Shown in pieces: positions 36,406 to 47,658 of a stretch of DNA of 64,000 nt. The DNA is from Molanna angustata (Eukaryota > Arthropoda > Insecta > Trichoptera > Molannidae). The stretch covers positions 41,748,647 through 41,812,646 of the forward strand of contig OY754970.1 of assembly GCA_963576475.1 (NCBI GenBank), given 5' to 3'. The number at the start of each line of letters is the position of its first letter. Positions within the stretch are counted from its first letter, which is position 1. Made by a program: the position numbers and the translations under genes. The notes under the pieces are model-generated. The model worked only from the letters and a program-made list of their open reading frames with translations. It did not search any database and had not been told where the DNA came from.

Positions 36406-36570
36406 ATATGAAGTCGGTAGTTTTCAATCTGTCGATTGAGACAGCTTCTAATTTGTAGAATTCCATAATAATTAGAATAATATAAACAAATATTAATTCC
36501 ATAAAGTACCTACTTATTTTGTCTACCGACTACCTTTTCGGCTCACAAGAAATGAGCAACTGGTTAATTG
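36406..36570 (-). mobile_element. Penelope-like leader and ORF start (reverse)
   Basis: On the minus strand GTGAGCCGAAAAGGTAGTCGG is followed about 60 bases later by ATG (36,466) and MEFYKLEAVSIDRLK. The same order occurs at 47,764-47,920 (AAGCCGAAACGGTCGTCGGG, then MEFFKLEAVTIERLK) and the peptide alone at 51,182. Penelope-like elements carry hammerhead-type leaders (GCCGAAAC is the relevant word) before their ORF, so this is a plausible but unproven assignment. The rest of the ORF is lost. Confidence 0.4.
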
Positions 36571-36599
36571 ATTATGGTTTTTATTATTATTTAGGCTAT

Positions 36600-36890
36600 A
36601 CAACGGACTGCCATACAGATATTGATGATAATCAGTGGGTCCACAGTCTAAGATGGGCCTCCTAAGGAATCGTCTCCATCGCATCCCGTCCATGGCCTTC
36701 TCTCCCAAATTCTGCACACCAGCTATCTCAAGAAGTTCTCCTCCCCTCCGTGCGTCTGGTCATCATCCATACGACGCAAGTGTCCTACCCATCGGAGCTA
36801 CCTTATTTTCATTGTTTGGACAATATTCGGTTCCTATAATAGGCTCTCGTCTAGAATAGTTCATGTTTGTATCTGATTCTCCACGTGCTT
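36600..36890 (-). pseudogene. LINE ORF C-terminal relic (reverse)
   Basis: The reverse frame reads EIAGVQNLGEKAMDGMRWRRFLRRP, the same tail as at 2,170-2,285 (GVRNWRENAMDRVQWRRF). Frameshifted upstream; catalytic domain absent. Confidence 0.65.
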
Positions 36891-36944
36891 TGATCGTAAA
36901 GGGGATCCATTTTTTTTTTCTCTCAAAAACTAGTTACACATACA

Positions 36945-37310
36945 TCACTGACTGATGGATTGCAAGCACTAGAACACAGACGCAAAGTCAGTATTTTAAG
37001 TTATTCTATAGATACTACCACGGGAATTGCTCAGAAGATCTTGCATCTTTGGTCCCTCCTCCACCCACTCACAACAGAGTCACTCGATTTACTCAATCGC
37101 AGCACCCATTCACAGTGGACCTTCAAAATATACGAACAAGTCGCTTTTCAGACTCCTTTATTAATACAGCAGACCGACTGTGGAACGATCTTCCGAATTC
37201 TGTGTTTCCACCTTCGTACAACCCGGGTCTTTTTAAAATCCGAATTAATAAACTCTTTTCTAGATTGCAAACCCCTCCCAAACGCTACGTAGTGCACTTC
37301 TTCGGAAGAG
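36945..37310 (+). pseudogene. LINE ORF2 C-terminal fragment
   Basis: Reads LQALEHRRKVS, then (after a frameshift near 37,030) PPPPTHNRVTRFTQSQHPF, TSRFSDSFINTADRLWNDLP and SVFPPSYNPGLFKIRINKL. RLWN-LP---FP--YN---FK is a familiar C-terminal signature of insect LINE proteins. Two overlapping frames of 110 and 131 codons are really one broken ORF. 5' truncated. Confidence 0.8.
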
Positions 37311-37449
37311 TAAAATGGACCCAAATCCTAAAAGCTGGTGTCCCCTACGTAGACATGTTAAAAAAAAAATCCATATCCTTTTTAGCAAGAACCCTTACAT
37401 ACAGAGAACACAAATTTCATAGTACGCGATACATTATACTGTAATACGC

Positions 37450-38280
37450 CACATTCTTCATTAGATTCCCTTAAAAAATGACGCAAATAATACATACTCT
37501 TAAAAATTGCAAAAACATAACTCTTCTATTGCTCAGTAGATAGTGTGTAGTAAAAAACGAAATCATTAAATATGTGTAAAACAAAGATATATAGATACAA
37601 GATACAATTAAAGTTTATTGTTCACATTTTAATGACACTACGATAAATAATTTTATTCTATAGACGACAAACATCATGTCGGTATGCATCCAAATGTAAC
37701 AAATTAGTTTAATGCTGAATAATTACAAGACTTTATCGTTTAACTACCAACTATATCGCACGAGTCAAGATTCAGATGAACGATACGTAATATTTAAAAA
37801 CAAAATATTATCGCATCGCATGGATCTAAGTGCAGCAAAAAATATTCATTAACAAAATAACATTTGATGAAGTAATCCTCAAAATGGCGATTCGGACAAG
37901 TACAGTGTAGGCATAGTTATTATTTATTTATTTCATTCAGGAAGCCAACAGCATTTACATTTTCATACTGCAATTTAAATTATACAATATGCTAAATATA
38001 TTTTAGTGGAGAGATTTGTATTTTAAAACTTATATATTATTAAATCTTTTTATTTAACTTCACGTCTGTAAGTACCGGAATTTCGTAGTCGCATTTTAAC
38101 TAACTTCCCTAACAGATAGAGCTCTGAAATTTAACATTTTTACATTTTGTATCTCATACAAAAATATTTTTTTATATAATATGATAAATTATCAAACAGG
38201 ATTATGTCAATGAATTTTGAAGAAAACTTTGAAATAGATTTCCTCATTTTTTTTCCCTTATTTGCATTTCGAATTTTCTT
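37450..38280. other. No recognisable gene
   Basis: AT-rich; no coding or mobile signature. Confidence 0.55.
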
Positions 38281-38974
38281 TTAAGGGGGGAACTGCTGCC
38301 AACGTACCTATTTTTCAATTTGATATACCATCATTATTTCTTATCAAATCGTTTTGAAAAAAATAAGTTAGTTAATTTGGGTATTCATAAAGAAAAATAA
38401 ATCTTTACTTTTTGATAATTTTCTGTAAAAATTCTTGTAGAAAAATAATGGCATACCCGATTTTCAACGTTTATCATATATTTTTAATAAACTATAAGGC
38501 GTAGAGTAATATATATATTTTTAATTAAAGAAGACAAAAATATCTAGAAAAATATGATGTGACGTTGCATTAATGCTTCAGGTTTAGAAAATAAACCTAA
38601 AAAACATTTATTTTCCATTCAGCGCCATTGCGAAATATAAGTTTTTTTGGTTTATTAACTTAACCTGATGCATTAATGCAACGTTAAATCGTATTTTTCC
38701 AGGTATTTTGATCTTCTTTAATTTATAAAAAAATATAATGTTCTATACCTTATAGTTTTTTATAAATTTAAGATAAATGTCAAAAATTGGGGTAGGTATG
38801 CTTATTATTTTCCTACAAGAATATATACAGAACATAATTAAAAAATTTAGGTTTATTTTTATTTATGTATATCCAAACTAACTAGGTTATTTTTTTTCAA
38901 AATGATTCGTTTTGTAGTAATGACGCAAATTCAAATTAAAAAAATAGGTACGTTGGCAGCAGTCCCCCCCTTAA
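38281..38974. mobile_element. TTAA-flanked foldback MITE
   Basis: GGGGGGAACTGCTGCCAACG at 38,285 and CGTTGGCAGCAGTCCCCCCC ending at 38,970 are inverted termini, each immediately flanked by TTAA (38,281-38,284; 38,971-38,974). The inverted similarity continues inward for most of the ~686 bp (for example ACGTTGCATTAATGC left and GCATTAATGCAACGTT right). TTAA target duplication is the hallmark of piggyBac-type insertion. No transposase is present. Confidence 0.85.
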
Positions 38975-39179
38975 GAAATATTTTTATTTCCTGGAAATTT
39001 ATTTTTATTTTGAAATGCATTAATATTTTTTAATATCTACCAAATGATCTGTGAATGCTCTGATGCGGGATGACTCATCGGTTTACCGAATGGTAAACAG
39101 ATGTATCTAGTAATTAGTAGAAAATAGACTCTTGAAAGAAAAATCTTGAGAAAGATTTTTGTCCCAGTAAACTATAGTA

Positions 39180-39440
39180 GACATTGGAGGATGCGAACAA
39201 CAGGCATTATATGACGAACCCTACGTTGTACAAACTGCAGTGGTTGGGACATGTCAGTGCCGGATGAACTATGATCGTATCCCCAAAAATATTCTTAACA
39301 CTAGTCCAGAGGGCAGAAGTAGAGGCAGGTCCAAGCTAAGATGGCTGGATGACACAGAAGAAGACATAAGGGCGATCAGAATTGGGAAGAGAGCAGCGGA
39401 GGGCCAGGGCCCACACAGAGCTGCAGCGCAAATGATGATG
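39180..39440 (+). pseudogene. LINE ORF C-terminal relic
   Basis: Reads RIPKNILNTSPEGRSRGRSKLRWLDDTEEDIRAI, then a decayed GIGKRAAE- segment. SRGR-KLRWLDD-EED is the usual tail motif of these LINE proteins. 5' truncated, and it ends at a reverse-repeat element. Confidence 0.75.
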
Positions 39441-39519
39441 TTTGTTATGAATTTCGCATATGGAAAAAAGCCCGCGGCCGTCTTGTGCACATATGTAATA
39501 TGTACTAATTATTGGTGTC

Positions 39520-40350
39520 AGGAAAATTAATCGAAAAACAATTATTCGAATGCTCAATTTTACGAAAATCAATTTTACGAATGACAATTATTCGAATCAC
39601 ATTTTTTCGAAAAACAATTTTCCGAACACACAATTATCAGAAATTACAATTGTTCTAATTTTTATGACGTCATGTTGGTAGTATTGTGAGAGGAATAAAC
39701 CATAGATTTTTATTATAATATACTAGATGAGAATTTTGTATGAATCGAAGTGAGGCATTTTTCCGGGAGATTTTTAACGTTTTAGTATGTCGTTTTTCCA
39801 TAGAGAATAACGACTAATATGAATTGTTTTGGGATTTATTTGTCGTAAAAAAACACTTTGTTTATTTAGATTTAGAGAAAAGTTATTTAGGATGTGTTGA
39901 AATGTAAGGAAAACTGAAATATGTTGTCAACCAAAACGTCAAACGCGCGATATTCCAAGACTCACTTTTTGCACGGAGTACCTCCTACATCTACATAGTA
40001 TATAAAAATCTATGGAATAAACAACATGGCGACGCACCGCGCTGTCAAACAACAATTATTAAAAATGTGCAAACATACGTACCTACCCAACAATAATACA
40101 ACAAGTAATAATAGTCTTCATCGAATATATGTTACTGGCAACAAATATGTCAAAGGAGGCAACATAATGACACAAAAATATATTGAATTCGGTCAATTGG
40201 TTTTCCAACAAATTTTAGTTCAAATAATTTGCTTTCGGACAATTGTCATTCTGATAACTGATTTTCGAAAAATTGTTATTCGTACAATTGCGCATTCGAA
40301 CAATTGTGTTTCGAAGAATTTTCATGTAATCCTAATTATTGGGGAAAGGG
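39520..40350. mobile_element. Foldback element with TTCGAA-rich inverted ends
   Basis: The left ~150 bp consist of degenerate 14-16 bp units such as ACAATTATTCGAAT, and the right ~150 bp (to about 40,335) hold the same units inverted (ATTCGAACAATTGT). Internally ATGACGTCATGTTGG (left) and CAACATAATGACACAA (right) continue the inverted match. Inverted ends built from short tandem units are typical of foldback-type DNA elements. A 156-codon frame (40,026-40,496) runs through the right end and looks like an artefact. Confidence 0.7.
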
Positions 40351-40435
40351 GCATTACTATGTACTCCAATACACCACGATTTTTATTGGGGGTGAGGAAA
40401 GAGGAGGATTTTTTTTTTGTCACAGATATTCTTTA

Positions 40436-40690
40436 TAAATATCTAGCGGACCCGACAGACGTTGTCCTGCACGAACGTTGGCTTGCCCGTTATTAGCTGG
40501 TTTAACAAACATAAAAAGGATGGATTACCTTATAAAAGGAAGCACGGCACATGCGTTTATACCCACATATCAGTCTTGCCTCATATAAAAAATGCAACAT
40601 ACATAATGGGTAATGAACTATATATGTAAGATGTATTTGTTACCTGTTATAGTTTCGATTACCCGGCCCTGATGGGATACACACTAATAT
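40436..40690. repeat. Insect-wide repeat phrase plus reversed family S
   Basis: ATATCTAGCGGACCCGACAGACGTTGTCC is a phrase I know as common in insect genomes, usually at an end of RTE-like or Helitron-like repeats. From about 40,525 to 40,680 a reverse copy of family S follows (TTATAAAAGGAAGCACGGCAC, GTTTCGATTACCCGG). Confidence 0.55.
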
Positions 40691-40692
40691 TC

Positions 40693-40737
40693 ACTCTCTC
40701 TCTCCATCTCTCTCCATCTCTCTCCATCTCCCTCTTC
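40693..40737. repeat. CTCTCTCCAT microsatellite
   Basis: Three to four 10-bp units of CTCTCTCCAT with CT dinucleotide runs. Pyrimidine-only apart from A. Confidence 0.85.
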
Positions 40738-41454
40738 CCAGTCACAAAAAGAATCGAAGATTCAGAATCCCCTAATAATTGATTATTTTATTTGAGTTGG
40801 ATATTGAGAAGTTTGGAGAAAGACTTTTCAAAGAATAATCTTGGTCTATTTTGAATTTTAAAACTTAAATTAGTTATCATTTAAAAAAAGAAAAAATGCC
40901 ATAAGAGTATCTACATATGTATATATCTTTCAAAATCAAAATATATATTTATAAATTTATTTTATAGTACGGAGTTGTACATTTTTTTTACTATAGAAAA
41001 TTCACTCTACGTTTGTTGTTTGATCTTGACGTTTCAATCACAAAATATATATTTATAACCTCACTTTACATTACGGAGGTTTTTAACAAAATAATATTAT
41101 ATTCAAAAATTAATTGAAATATTTAAACGAAAATATTACGAAACATTATATTGAGATAACTTTGATATATGTATCTATCGTCATAATACCACTTTAAACG
41201 GAATATACTTGTAATAAAACTAAATAGCTTTATACAATAATAAAAATATACAAATAAGTTAATAATTTCATAAAATATTAAAAATATGAAAACAAATATT
41301 GCAGACAGCGTCGAGAAAACATCAAGTTTTAATTTCATAACCAACATTGCATAATATTATGACATATCGGAAGCCAATGTTCCCACTATTCAAAATGCGT
41401 ATTCCGAAAATATTTATAACGATTCCCATTTTAATTATTCTTTTATTAAATTCC

Positions 41455-41590
41455 TTTTTGTGAATTTAATCCATTCAGGGACTCACATAAACACACACAA
41501 AAAGTTTCATCAAAATCGGTTCAGCCGTTTAGGAGGAGTTCAGTGACATACACACGTACGGAAGAATTATATATATAAAGATTATTCATT
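41455..41590 (+). mobile_element. RTE-type 3' end (probable)
   Basis: AAAGTTTCATCAAAATCGGTTCAGCCGTTTAGGAGGAGTTCAGTGACATACACAC is a very widespread insect repeat end, generally assigned to RTE-like LINEs or elements that parasitise them. No ORF is attached. It may be the far end of whatever begins at 40,436. Confidence 0.6.
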
Positions 41591-42059
41591 TTTCAAGAAA
41601 AACCAAAAAATATGAAACTAGCATATTGAATTGCCATGTGTATTTGCTTGTAGCTATATTATATTTGCTCGTACTTCTCTATCACGTCTTAACTCTCGCG
41701 TTTTGACTGAAAACCTTCGTTATTTTATATGTAAAGCAATCAAATTCAATGATGCATAAACTCACACATAACTTTGCTCCGTTAAGTTGATAAATTTGAT
41801 AGAAAGCGTCGTGTATGACAGTGAGTGACAACAATTTTGTCACATAATCATTTTAGTAGGTACCTACTATATCAAATCAGCATTCTTCACAGTTTTCACC
41901 TCACATATTTGTTGATCAAAAGAAGCATGTCTGCTTAGCATACAAATTTCAATAAACAATATAATTATAAAAAAGGTGAAATATTAAAAGGGGAATAAAA
42001 ATCTTTAACCGATCTTGGTTCAAGATATAATTGCCTTTTTACAAATTTAAAAATAAAAA

Positions 42060-42365
42060 TAACAATTTAAGAGTTTCTTGAGCTTAGGGTCACTTTGAAA
42101 TATTTGACAGTTAAAAAAATGAGAAATATTATTCAGATGTTCTTCAAAATCTAATGGGGTCTATGCGAGTATTAGATATACATATTTGCAAAATTTTAAT
42201 TTGCACAGAACATAGTACACAACACACACACACACACACACACAATTTAATTGTGATGAAACTTTCAGAATACAATCTCAGCATGATACTAGTTGATAAT
42301 CTGCATTGAAAAAAATACCCTTAAAAATTGCGAATTCAAAACTCCCCACTATATCCCCTTGGGTT
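42060..42365 (-). repeat. Interspersed repeat 'family B', copy 3 (reverse)
   Basis: Reverse complement of family B: CTAATGGGGTCTATGCGAGTATTAGATATA, an (AC)n run (42,221-42,244), TTGTGATGAAACTTTCAGAATACAATCTCAGCATGA, and ATATCCCCTTGGGTTAGTGAGG at the end. Confidence 0.7.
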
Positions 42366-42639
42366 AGTGAGGAGATCTATGTTGGGAGTTGCAAGTACAG
42401 CGCGCAATTTTAAATTTATTTCCTTATGAAATGTCAAATAAATATAAATCAAATCTCGTAAATCTTCCCAAGAATGCGTTAAACAAATCACCAAAACTTC
42501 ATCGCAATAGTATGGTCTATGTAGGAGGACACACAGCACAAACAAACCTGCAAGTCTACAAACTCTCAATTTTATATTTTTAGCACCAAAATATTTGCAC
42601 TAAATAATGTAAAATATAGATATATTTTTTGCTTATCTA

Positions 42640-42745
42640 ATAAATAAAATTAAATATATATAAAATGTTTACTGGCTGGCTTATTGCCATTAGGCAATTT
42701 CTTCCATTCAACCATAATAGTAGTAATCCAGTTATTTTTACATCT
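42640..42745 (-). mobile_element. LINE 3' UTR fragment (reverse)
   Basis: The minus strand reads AATTGCCTAATGGCAATAAGCCAGCCAGT, matching the untranslated end inserted at 57,670-57,695. The tail is AT-rich. No coding part. Confidence 0.5.
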
Positions 42746-42969
42746 AACAAAACTCATATGATTAATATACTATACACATAATATGTTACAAAATATATAT
42801 TTCCATCAAAACACTTTCTGAAGTCAGTGCCCGAACAGTATTTTTTACGTCGGTCTCAATAAAACAATTATGTTTGTAAAAATATATTTTTTTAATGCTA
42901 TTAATATTTTTTGACACGCGTATTATCTTCGCGGTGGGTACTCGAGGAATGAATGGTAGGAATTGAAGG

Positions 42970-43250
42970 GCAGTAAAGGGTGTTACTGGGAGGGATAACG
43001 TGGGAATTCCCCTCCCCGAGCTGTGAAGAGGTGGATCAGGGCATTCCTAGCGTGTAAACACGGGGAAATAAAGTCTTCAAATTGGGGTATCTCCAATAAG
43101 AGAAGATTTTTCGCCTCTTCATCCAAAGATCATTAGTATGTGAGGCGCGATGTCTGAGAAGAACCACGTGACGTCATTAACCACCCCTGATAGTCTACAT
43201 CCAGGGAATATACACAACCATACAACATCTCCTCCACACTTCACACCACG
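42970..43250 (+). other. GC-richer unassigned retroelement-like segment
   Basis: GGGTGTTACTGGGAGGGATAACGTGGGAATTCCCCTCCCCGAGC and following bases are GC-richer than the surroundings and read GVTGRDNVGIPLPEL in one frame. It resembles a LINE 3' portion, but I cannot name a family. Confidence 0.3.
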
Positions 43251-43564
43251 ATCCTCCACCCCCACGACTCGGTAATACAAACAACTTTTATAAATAACGC
43301 AACCTTAACACTTAATAATTCAAATAATAGCTAACATTGTGAAAACATTTTGTCGTGTCCATTATCAAACATTCTCAAACTTTACACTTTCATTTTATTA
43401 TTTATTTAAATTTAATGAATTATTAAGTCATATTCTATTTGTGTTATTGTTTCAAAGTTTAATGAATTATTTTAACTATTTTTCCACAAAATTCAATTTA
43501 CTATGACCGAAAAAAAAACGTTTTTGCAGAGATGACTCGGCATTATCAGGGTAAATCGAATTTC

Positions 43565-43912
43565 GTCGGCCTTCGTAGCTCAGTTGGTTGGGCATCTGAC
43601 TGCTGATCCAAAAGTCCCGGGTTCGATTCCCGGTGGAAACACAGTTTTTAATTGTGTTTTCAGTCTGGATCAGTCTGGAGACGATTAATATCGTAAGTCC
43701 AGAATGTGGCTTCTTGTTATTGGGTGCGTGTTTAATTAATATTTGACATAGTTTTTAACCATATTTTTTTTAACTTAAAACTTGTTGTACTCTTGTTATT
43801 GGTCTAATTACTGTGCATCTTTTTTGCATCTTTTTTGTATAATTATCCAAATAAATCAATAGTATCTGTTAGTTGCCCGAGAAGTAATATTAAATAAATA
43901 AATAAATAAAAA
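43565..43912 (+). mobile_element. tRNA-derived SINE1, best copy, with nested insert
   Basis: Intact box A TAGCTCAGTTGG (43,576-43,587) and box B GGTTCGATTCC (43,620-43,630) head a body that ends GTTGCCCGAGAAGTAATATT plus (AAAT)n. There is no acceptor stem pairing, so it is a SINE and not a tRNA gene. About 110 bp (43,753-43,863) absent from other copies interrupt the body, flanked by ATAGT on both sides, suggesting a later insertion with a 5-bp duplication. Confidence 0.9.
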
Positions 43913-44014
43913 TACTTTGTTATACTTTTTTTTATTCATTATTTTAAAATGGATTTCCACTCTGTCGACACAAAAAACATTAGAATTATTATTATATTTA
44001 ATTTATTAAGACTG

Positions 44015-44180
44015 TGAGGTACCGGCTTTGAATAGTTATTCCACTCTTCTGATATCGTTTACGGGTGTCCCGTAAGAGCCGCCGGGTAATCGAAAACACA
44101 GCACGAAATGTGTCGTGGCATATAATGCACACCTTTCGCTGCTTACTCAATATTGTGGGATATGTCATGGTGGTATTAAT
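44015..44180 (+). mobile_element. 'Family S', internally deleted copy
   Basis: GAGGTACCGGCTTTGAATAG, GTTTACGGGTGTCCCGTAAGAGCC and GGGTAATCGAAAACACAGC are followed directly by the 3' part (TGTGTCGTGGCATATAATGCACACC, CAATATTGTGGGATATGTCATGGTGG). The middle ~80 bp seen in other copies are missing. Confidence 0.7.
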
Positions 44181-44184
44181 TTAA

Positions 44185-45590
44185 TATACATATGTAATAT
44201 AAAATAACGCAGAAAAAAAAGAAGAGCATAACTATTATTTAGAATATTAAAACCAACATAATGTAGAAATAACAATAAATTTATTGTATGCATGAATAAA
44301 CAATATACTTGTATGAATACATATAGTTTCCTATATGTTACTACATATATACAAATTGTCATTGAAATTACTATCAATACATAATTTACAATTAATTATA
44401 TTTATTTATTTTCAACTCTGATTGATTTATTTTAAAGTACCTTTATTTAAAAAAGCTATTGTTTTGTCTTAAATGAATCATCGTTATTAAAAATATCTAA
44501 TGATACGTTTTCTATATAATATGTGAATATAATAAATGGAATATAAACTGAGACACATGCGTTTTTATATTACTTGTATTATTACTTTATACATACCTAG
44601 GTATACTAACAATAACTCGTTTTATTAAAACGAACAAAACCTCTTCAGGATATTTACTGTCCATTATTTATTTTAATAATATCATTATAAATTATAATGA
44701 CAAATAATTCAAAACGTCAGAATAACGAGCAGTTTTCCCACATATTATAACCTTGTAATTTATACAATATCATTTAAACAAACAATACGAAACACAGTTT
44801 TAGAAACCCTGATCTAGTGTGTTTTTAAGGTTATACATAGATAATTTATACCACGGAAATATGAAGTATCACAACGTACTTCAACAACCGCTCCGTGTTA
44901 ATATTACCAACTTAAAAAATACATACTTACATACTACGCAGAAAAAAAGAAGAGCATAACTTTTTTTTTTTCAATTACTCCATAACTATGTGTCGTGGAG
45001 AAATAAATATTTTGTGTGCTTAAAGAGTGTATGAAAAGGGAGTGAATGTTCATGACACTTTTTTTTTCATTTCAAGTCAGGTTTATTCTTAAAATGCAAA
45101 AATTCAACAAATTTTGGGTTTCCGATAATTTTAATCAATATAAACCTTTTTTTACGCACGCGATAAAAAAGGCGGTTTAATATATTATCATACTTTCAGT
45201 CATGTTTTTTTTATTAATAAAATACCTGTATAATAATATTAGCGATATATAACGGACGAACCCGACTGGTAAATAAACATTCGTCCGTCGAAGAAGACAC
45301 GATTTTCGGTTTGTTAAAACAATTTAAAGTATTTGTTGAAGACGAGTTATTTACACTATGCGTTTAATGCTATGTGTGTGTTTTTTCTGATGAATTTTAT
45401 CTTATGTCATTCCTAAGTCATGTGAGAAACACAATCCTGTGTTATTATGTATTTTGCTGTGTGTGATACCTACTTTATATTAATAATCTTCTATCTTCAC
45501 GCCATCAAATATTTACATCGCCCTATTTCATCGCCTCCAACAAAGTGATCTATTCATCTCTTACTCGGGAAAAGGATAAAAATAAAAATA
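44185..45590. other. No recognisable gene
   Basis: AT-rich. An ~20-bp phrase (CGCAGAAAAAAAGAAGAGCATAACT) occurs at 44,206 and again at 44,937, a short direct repeat. Nothing else. Confidence 0.5.
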
Positions 45591-45623
45591 AACGTACGGT
45601 GTATCTTTACTGTAGACAACGGT

Positions 45624-46026
45624 GGTGATGAGCAATAGACTTGCAAGTCTTGCATTCTTGGTTTTGCGAGACTATCTAGACCAAGACCACGTGTGTCGCT
45701 GGAAGACCAGTACCGTGCTTTGCAAGACCAAGATTCTCGCAAGACGCAAAATTTGTATGAATTTATTCATTATTAACTATTTTTTTTATTAAAACAATAG
45801 TCTGTGTGCTATAGACATAATACTCTTATTGGTGTTTTTGCGATAGTTACTTAATTATTGCAGAAAAATAAAAATATATTTTTTGGAAATGTTTCAAGAC
45901 AGATCAAGAGTGGGTATGCAAGATCAAGACTAAGACTCGATCGAGTATGCAAGACATCTGTAAAAAGGTTAAGACCGGGGGTACAAGACCAAAACCTCAA
46001 TCTTGGTCTTGCATTTGATCATCACT
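45624..46026. mobile_element. Inverted-repeat MITE with CTTGGTCTTGC ends
   Basis: The left end GGTGATGAGCAA.. and right end ..GATCATCACT are inverted. Both sides contain CAAGACCAAG/CTTGGTCTTGC words in opposite orientation. The ~250 bp middle is AT-rich and non-coding. A compact 108 bp relative is at 49,030-49,137. TAGTGATG-type termini fit a hAT-like non-autonomous element, but I could not confirm an 8-bp target duplication. Confidence 0.6.
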
Positions 46027-46124
46027 AATAAATACCTACATACATACAAAAAAAAACAAAATAATTAAAGATAAAGAAAAAACACACATATAAACATTAA
46101 ATTAATTAAACAACAAAAAAGAAA

Positions 46125-46270
46125 ATTCATTTATTTATTTATTTAATTATAATTATTATTATATATTTTTTTTTGTTTATATATTTATTTATTTTTTATT
46201 TTTTGTTTATTTATTTATTCATTTATTTATTCATTTATTTATTATTATTTTTTTTTTATTTATCTATTCA
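46125..46270. repeat. (ATTT)n low-complexity tract
   Basis: Runs of ATTT tetranucleotides with T homopolymers. Shortly downstream, at 46,440-46,505, TTAATGTAAAATATGTAATGGCTGTTTTGTTTCC matches the LINE end at 54,325-54,355. Confidence 0.75.
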
Positions 46271-46439
46271 TACTAACACTGATGACATTGTAATATTTAT
46301 TTAATCTGCAATTAATCAATAATAAAATCACCACATCCCTTCCTTGGAAATTGCTCATTTTGATGCTTGTTTGAATTAATTTTCAATTAATTTGGATGCT
46401 TGGTTGTATTCAATTATATTCATTTTATTACTGTCTTTA

Positions 46440-46506
46440 TTAGTATTGTTTTGTTAATGTAAAATATGTAATGGCTGTTTTGTTTCCAAAAAATAAAATA
46501 AAATGT
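46440..46506 (+). mobile_element. LINE 3' end fragment
   Basis: GTTAATGTAAAATATGTAATGGCTGTTTTGTTTCC and AAAATAAAATAAAATG are nearly identical to 54,322-54,370, so both are 3' ends of one LINE family that ends in a purine/AT tail. Confidence 0.6.
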
Positions 46507-46509
46507 ATA

Positions 46510-47410
46510 TTCTAGTTTTGATTTCTTTATAAAGTTTTTTTTTTTGTTATTTATTGGCAGTTTAAAAAAATGATTAAAGCTTTCCATACGTGACTTTCCA
46601 ACTGAATTTCATGATAAATAATTCTAAAATTGTTCAATGGAATTTGTATGAAATTCGGTCCTTTGCTTGACTCTGCTGTTAGGTATGTAGCTACGCCACT
46701 GGTCGTATCAGTCTTTCTTAGACGAATATAATAATTTAAAATTTAAGACCTGTCAACGTTTTTTTTTTTCTAACGGTCGTTTTCTTTGATGATACCTTCT
46801 AAGTAAACATTCATATCGTCATAATATGTTCTTCAAATAAATCCTTAAATACATAATATGATAAGAGATCAATGTTATCGATTGGTACCTACCTACATCA
46901 TAATCGATCTATTTGAAGCTTTTAACCCACGTGCTCTTGTGAGTTACTAAATCTGTGCATGAGTGACTTAAAGCGATTTCAATTATCATATCTTAACATA
47001 ATAGTCTAAGAGATAGCAACGACAAAAAAAAACTTTACTTGATGGCTGTTTTTTTTTATATTTCCTTCCTTAATGAATATAGGTATGAAAAAGGTAAGTC
47101 TGGCGCCTGGAAGTGGTTGCGTTTACTAGTGCGCATCCCCTTTCTACATGTGATAATTGCAGATTTTAGTATCATTTTTATCTTTTTAAGTCCTTTTTGT
47201 GCTCTTGTATCATCCATCTGATTACAATGAAACTTTGTGATCTGTTCAGCGCTTACCCTGGAATATTTCTGAGAAAAAAAAAACTTAAATAATAGAAATA
47301 TCATCGCCCTTTGAATGATCCTGAATCATCAAATGGCACTGTCGTTATTATTTCTTCATTCTATAATGGGGTAGATAAAAAGAGAACATAACCCCATATT
47401 TTTATATCTT
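46510..47410. other. No recognisable gene
   Basis: Overlapping opposite-strand frames at 47,039-47,304 have no motif. AT-rich DNA otherwise. Confidence 0.5.
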
Positions 47411-47640
47411 GGCACGATGGGGCTAGGTTGTGGCCATAGGGGCCTAGCGAGTGAAGTTGGGGGTGACCGCAGCCCCATCCTAGAATTCTGGTTCGGTGCC
47501 CCCTTCAATTCTCACCTATGTAAGAGCAGGACAGACTCGTTAATGTCTCGCTCGACGACGACTCGTCACACGCGGCGAGGATCCAGCCTGCGTCATTCAC
47601 TGGACGTGGAAATAGAGAAATTACATACCTACTATTTATT
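47411..47640 (+). other. GC-richer unassigned segment
   Basis: GGGGCTAGGTTGTGGCCATAGG through CTCGACGACGACTCGTCACACGCGGCG is GC- and CpG-richer than its surroundings. An 80-codon frame (GLGCGHRGLASEVGG..) covers it, but I do not recognise it. It could be a decayed retroelement or gene fragment. Confidence 0.3.
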
Positions 47641-47658
47641 TAAATTATACTTTTTCTG

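Noticed and set aside
43565..43640. Possible functional tRNA gene
   Set aside because: Boxes A and B are intact but no acceptor stem pairs, and the same sequence with a shared non-tRNA body occurs four times, so it is a SINE.
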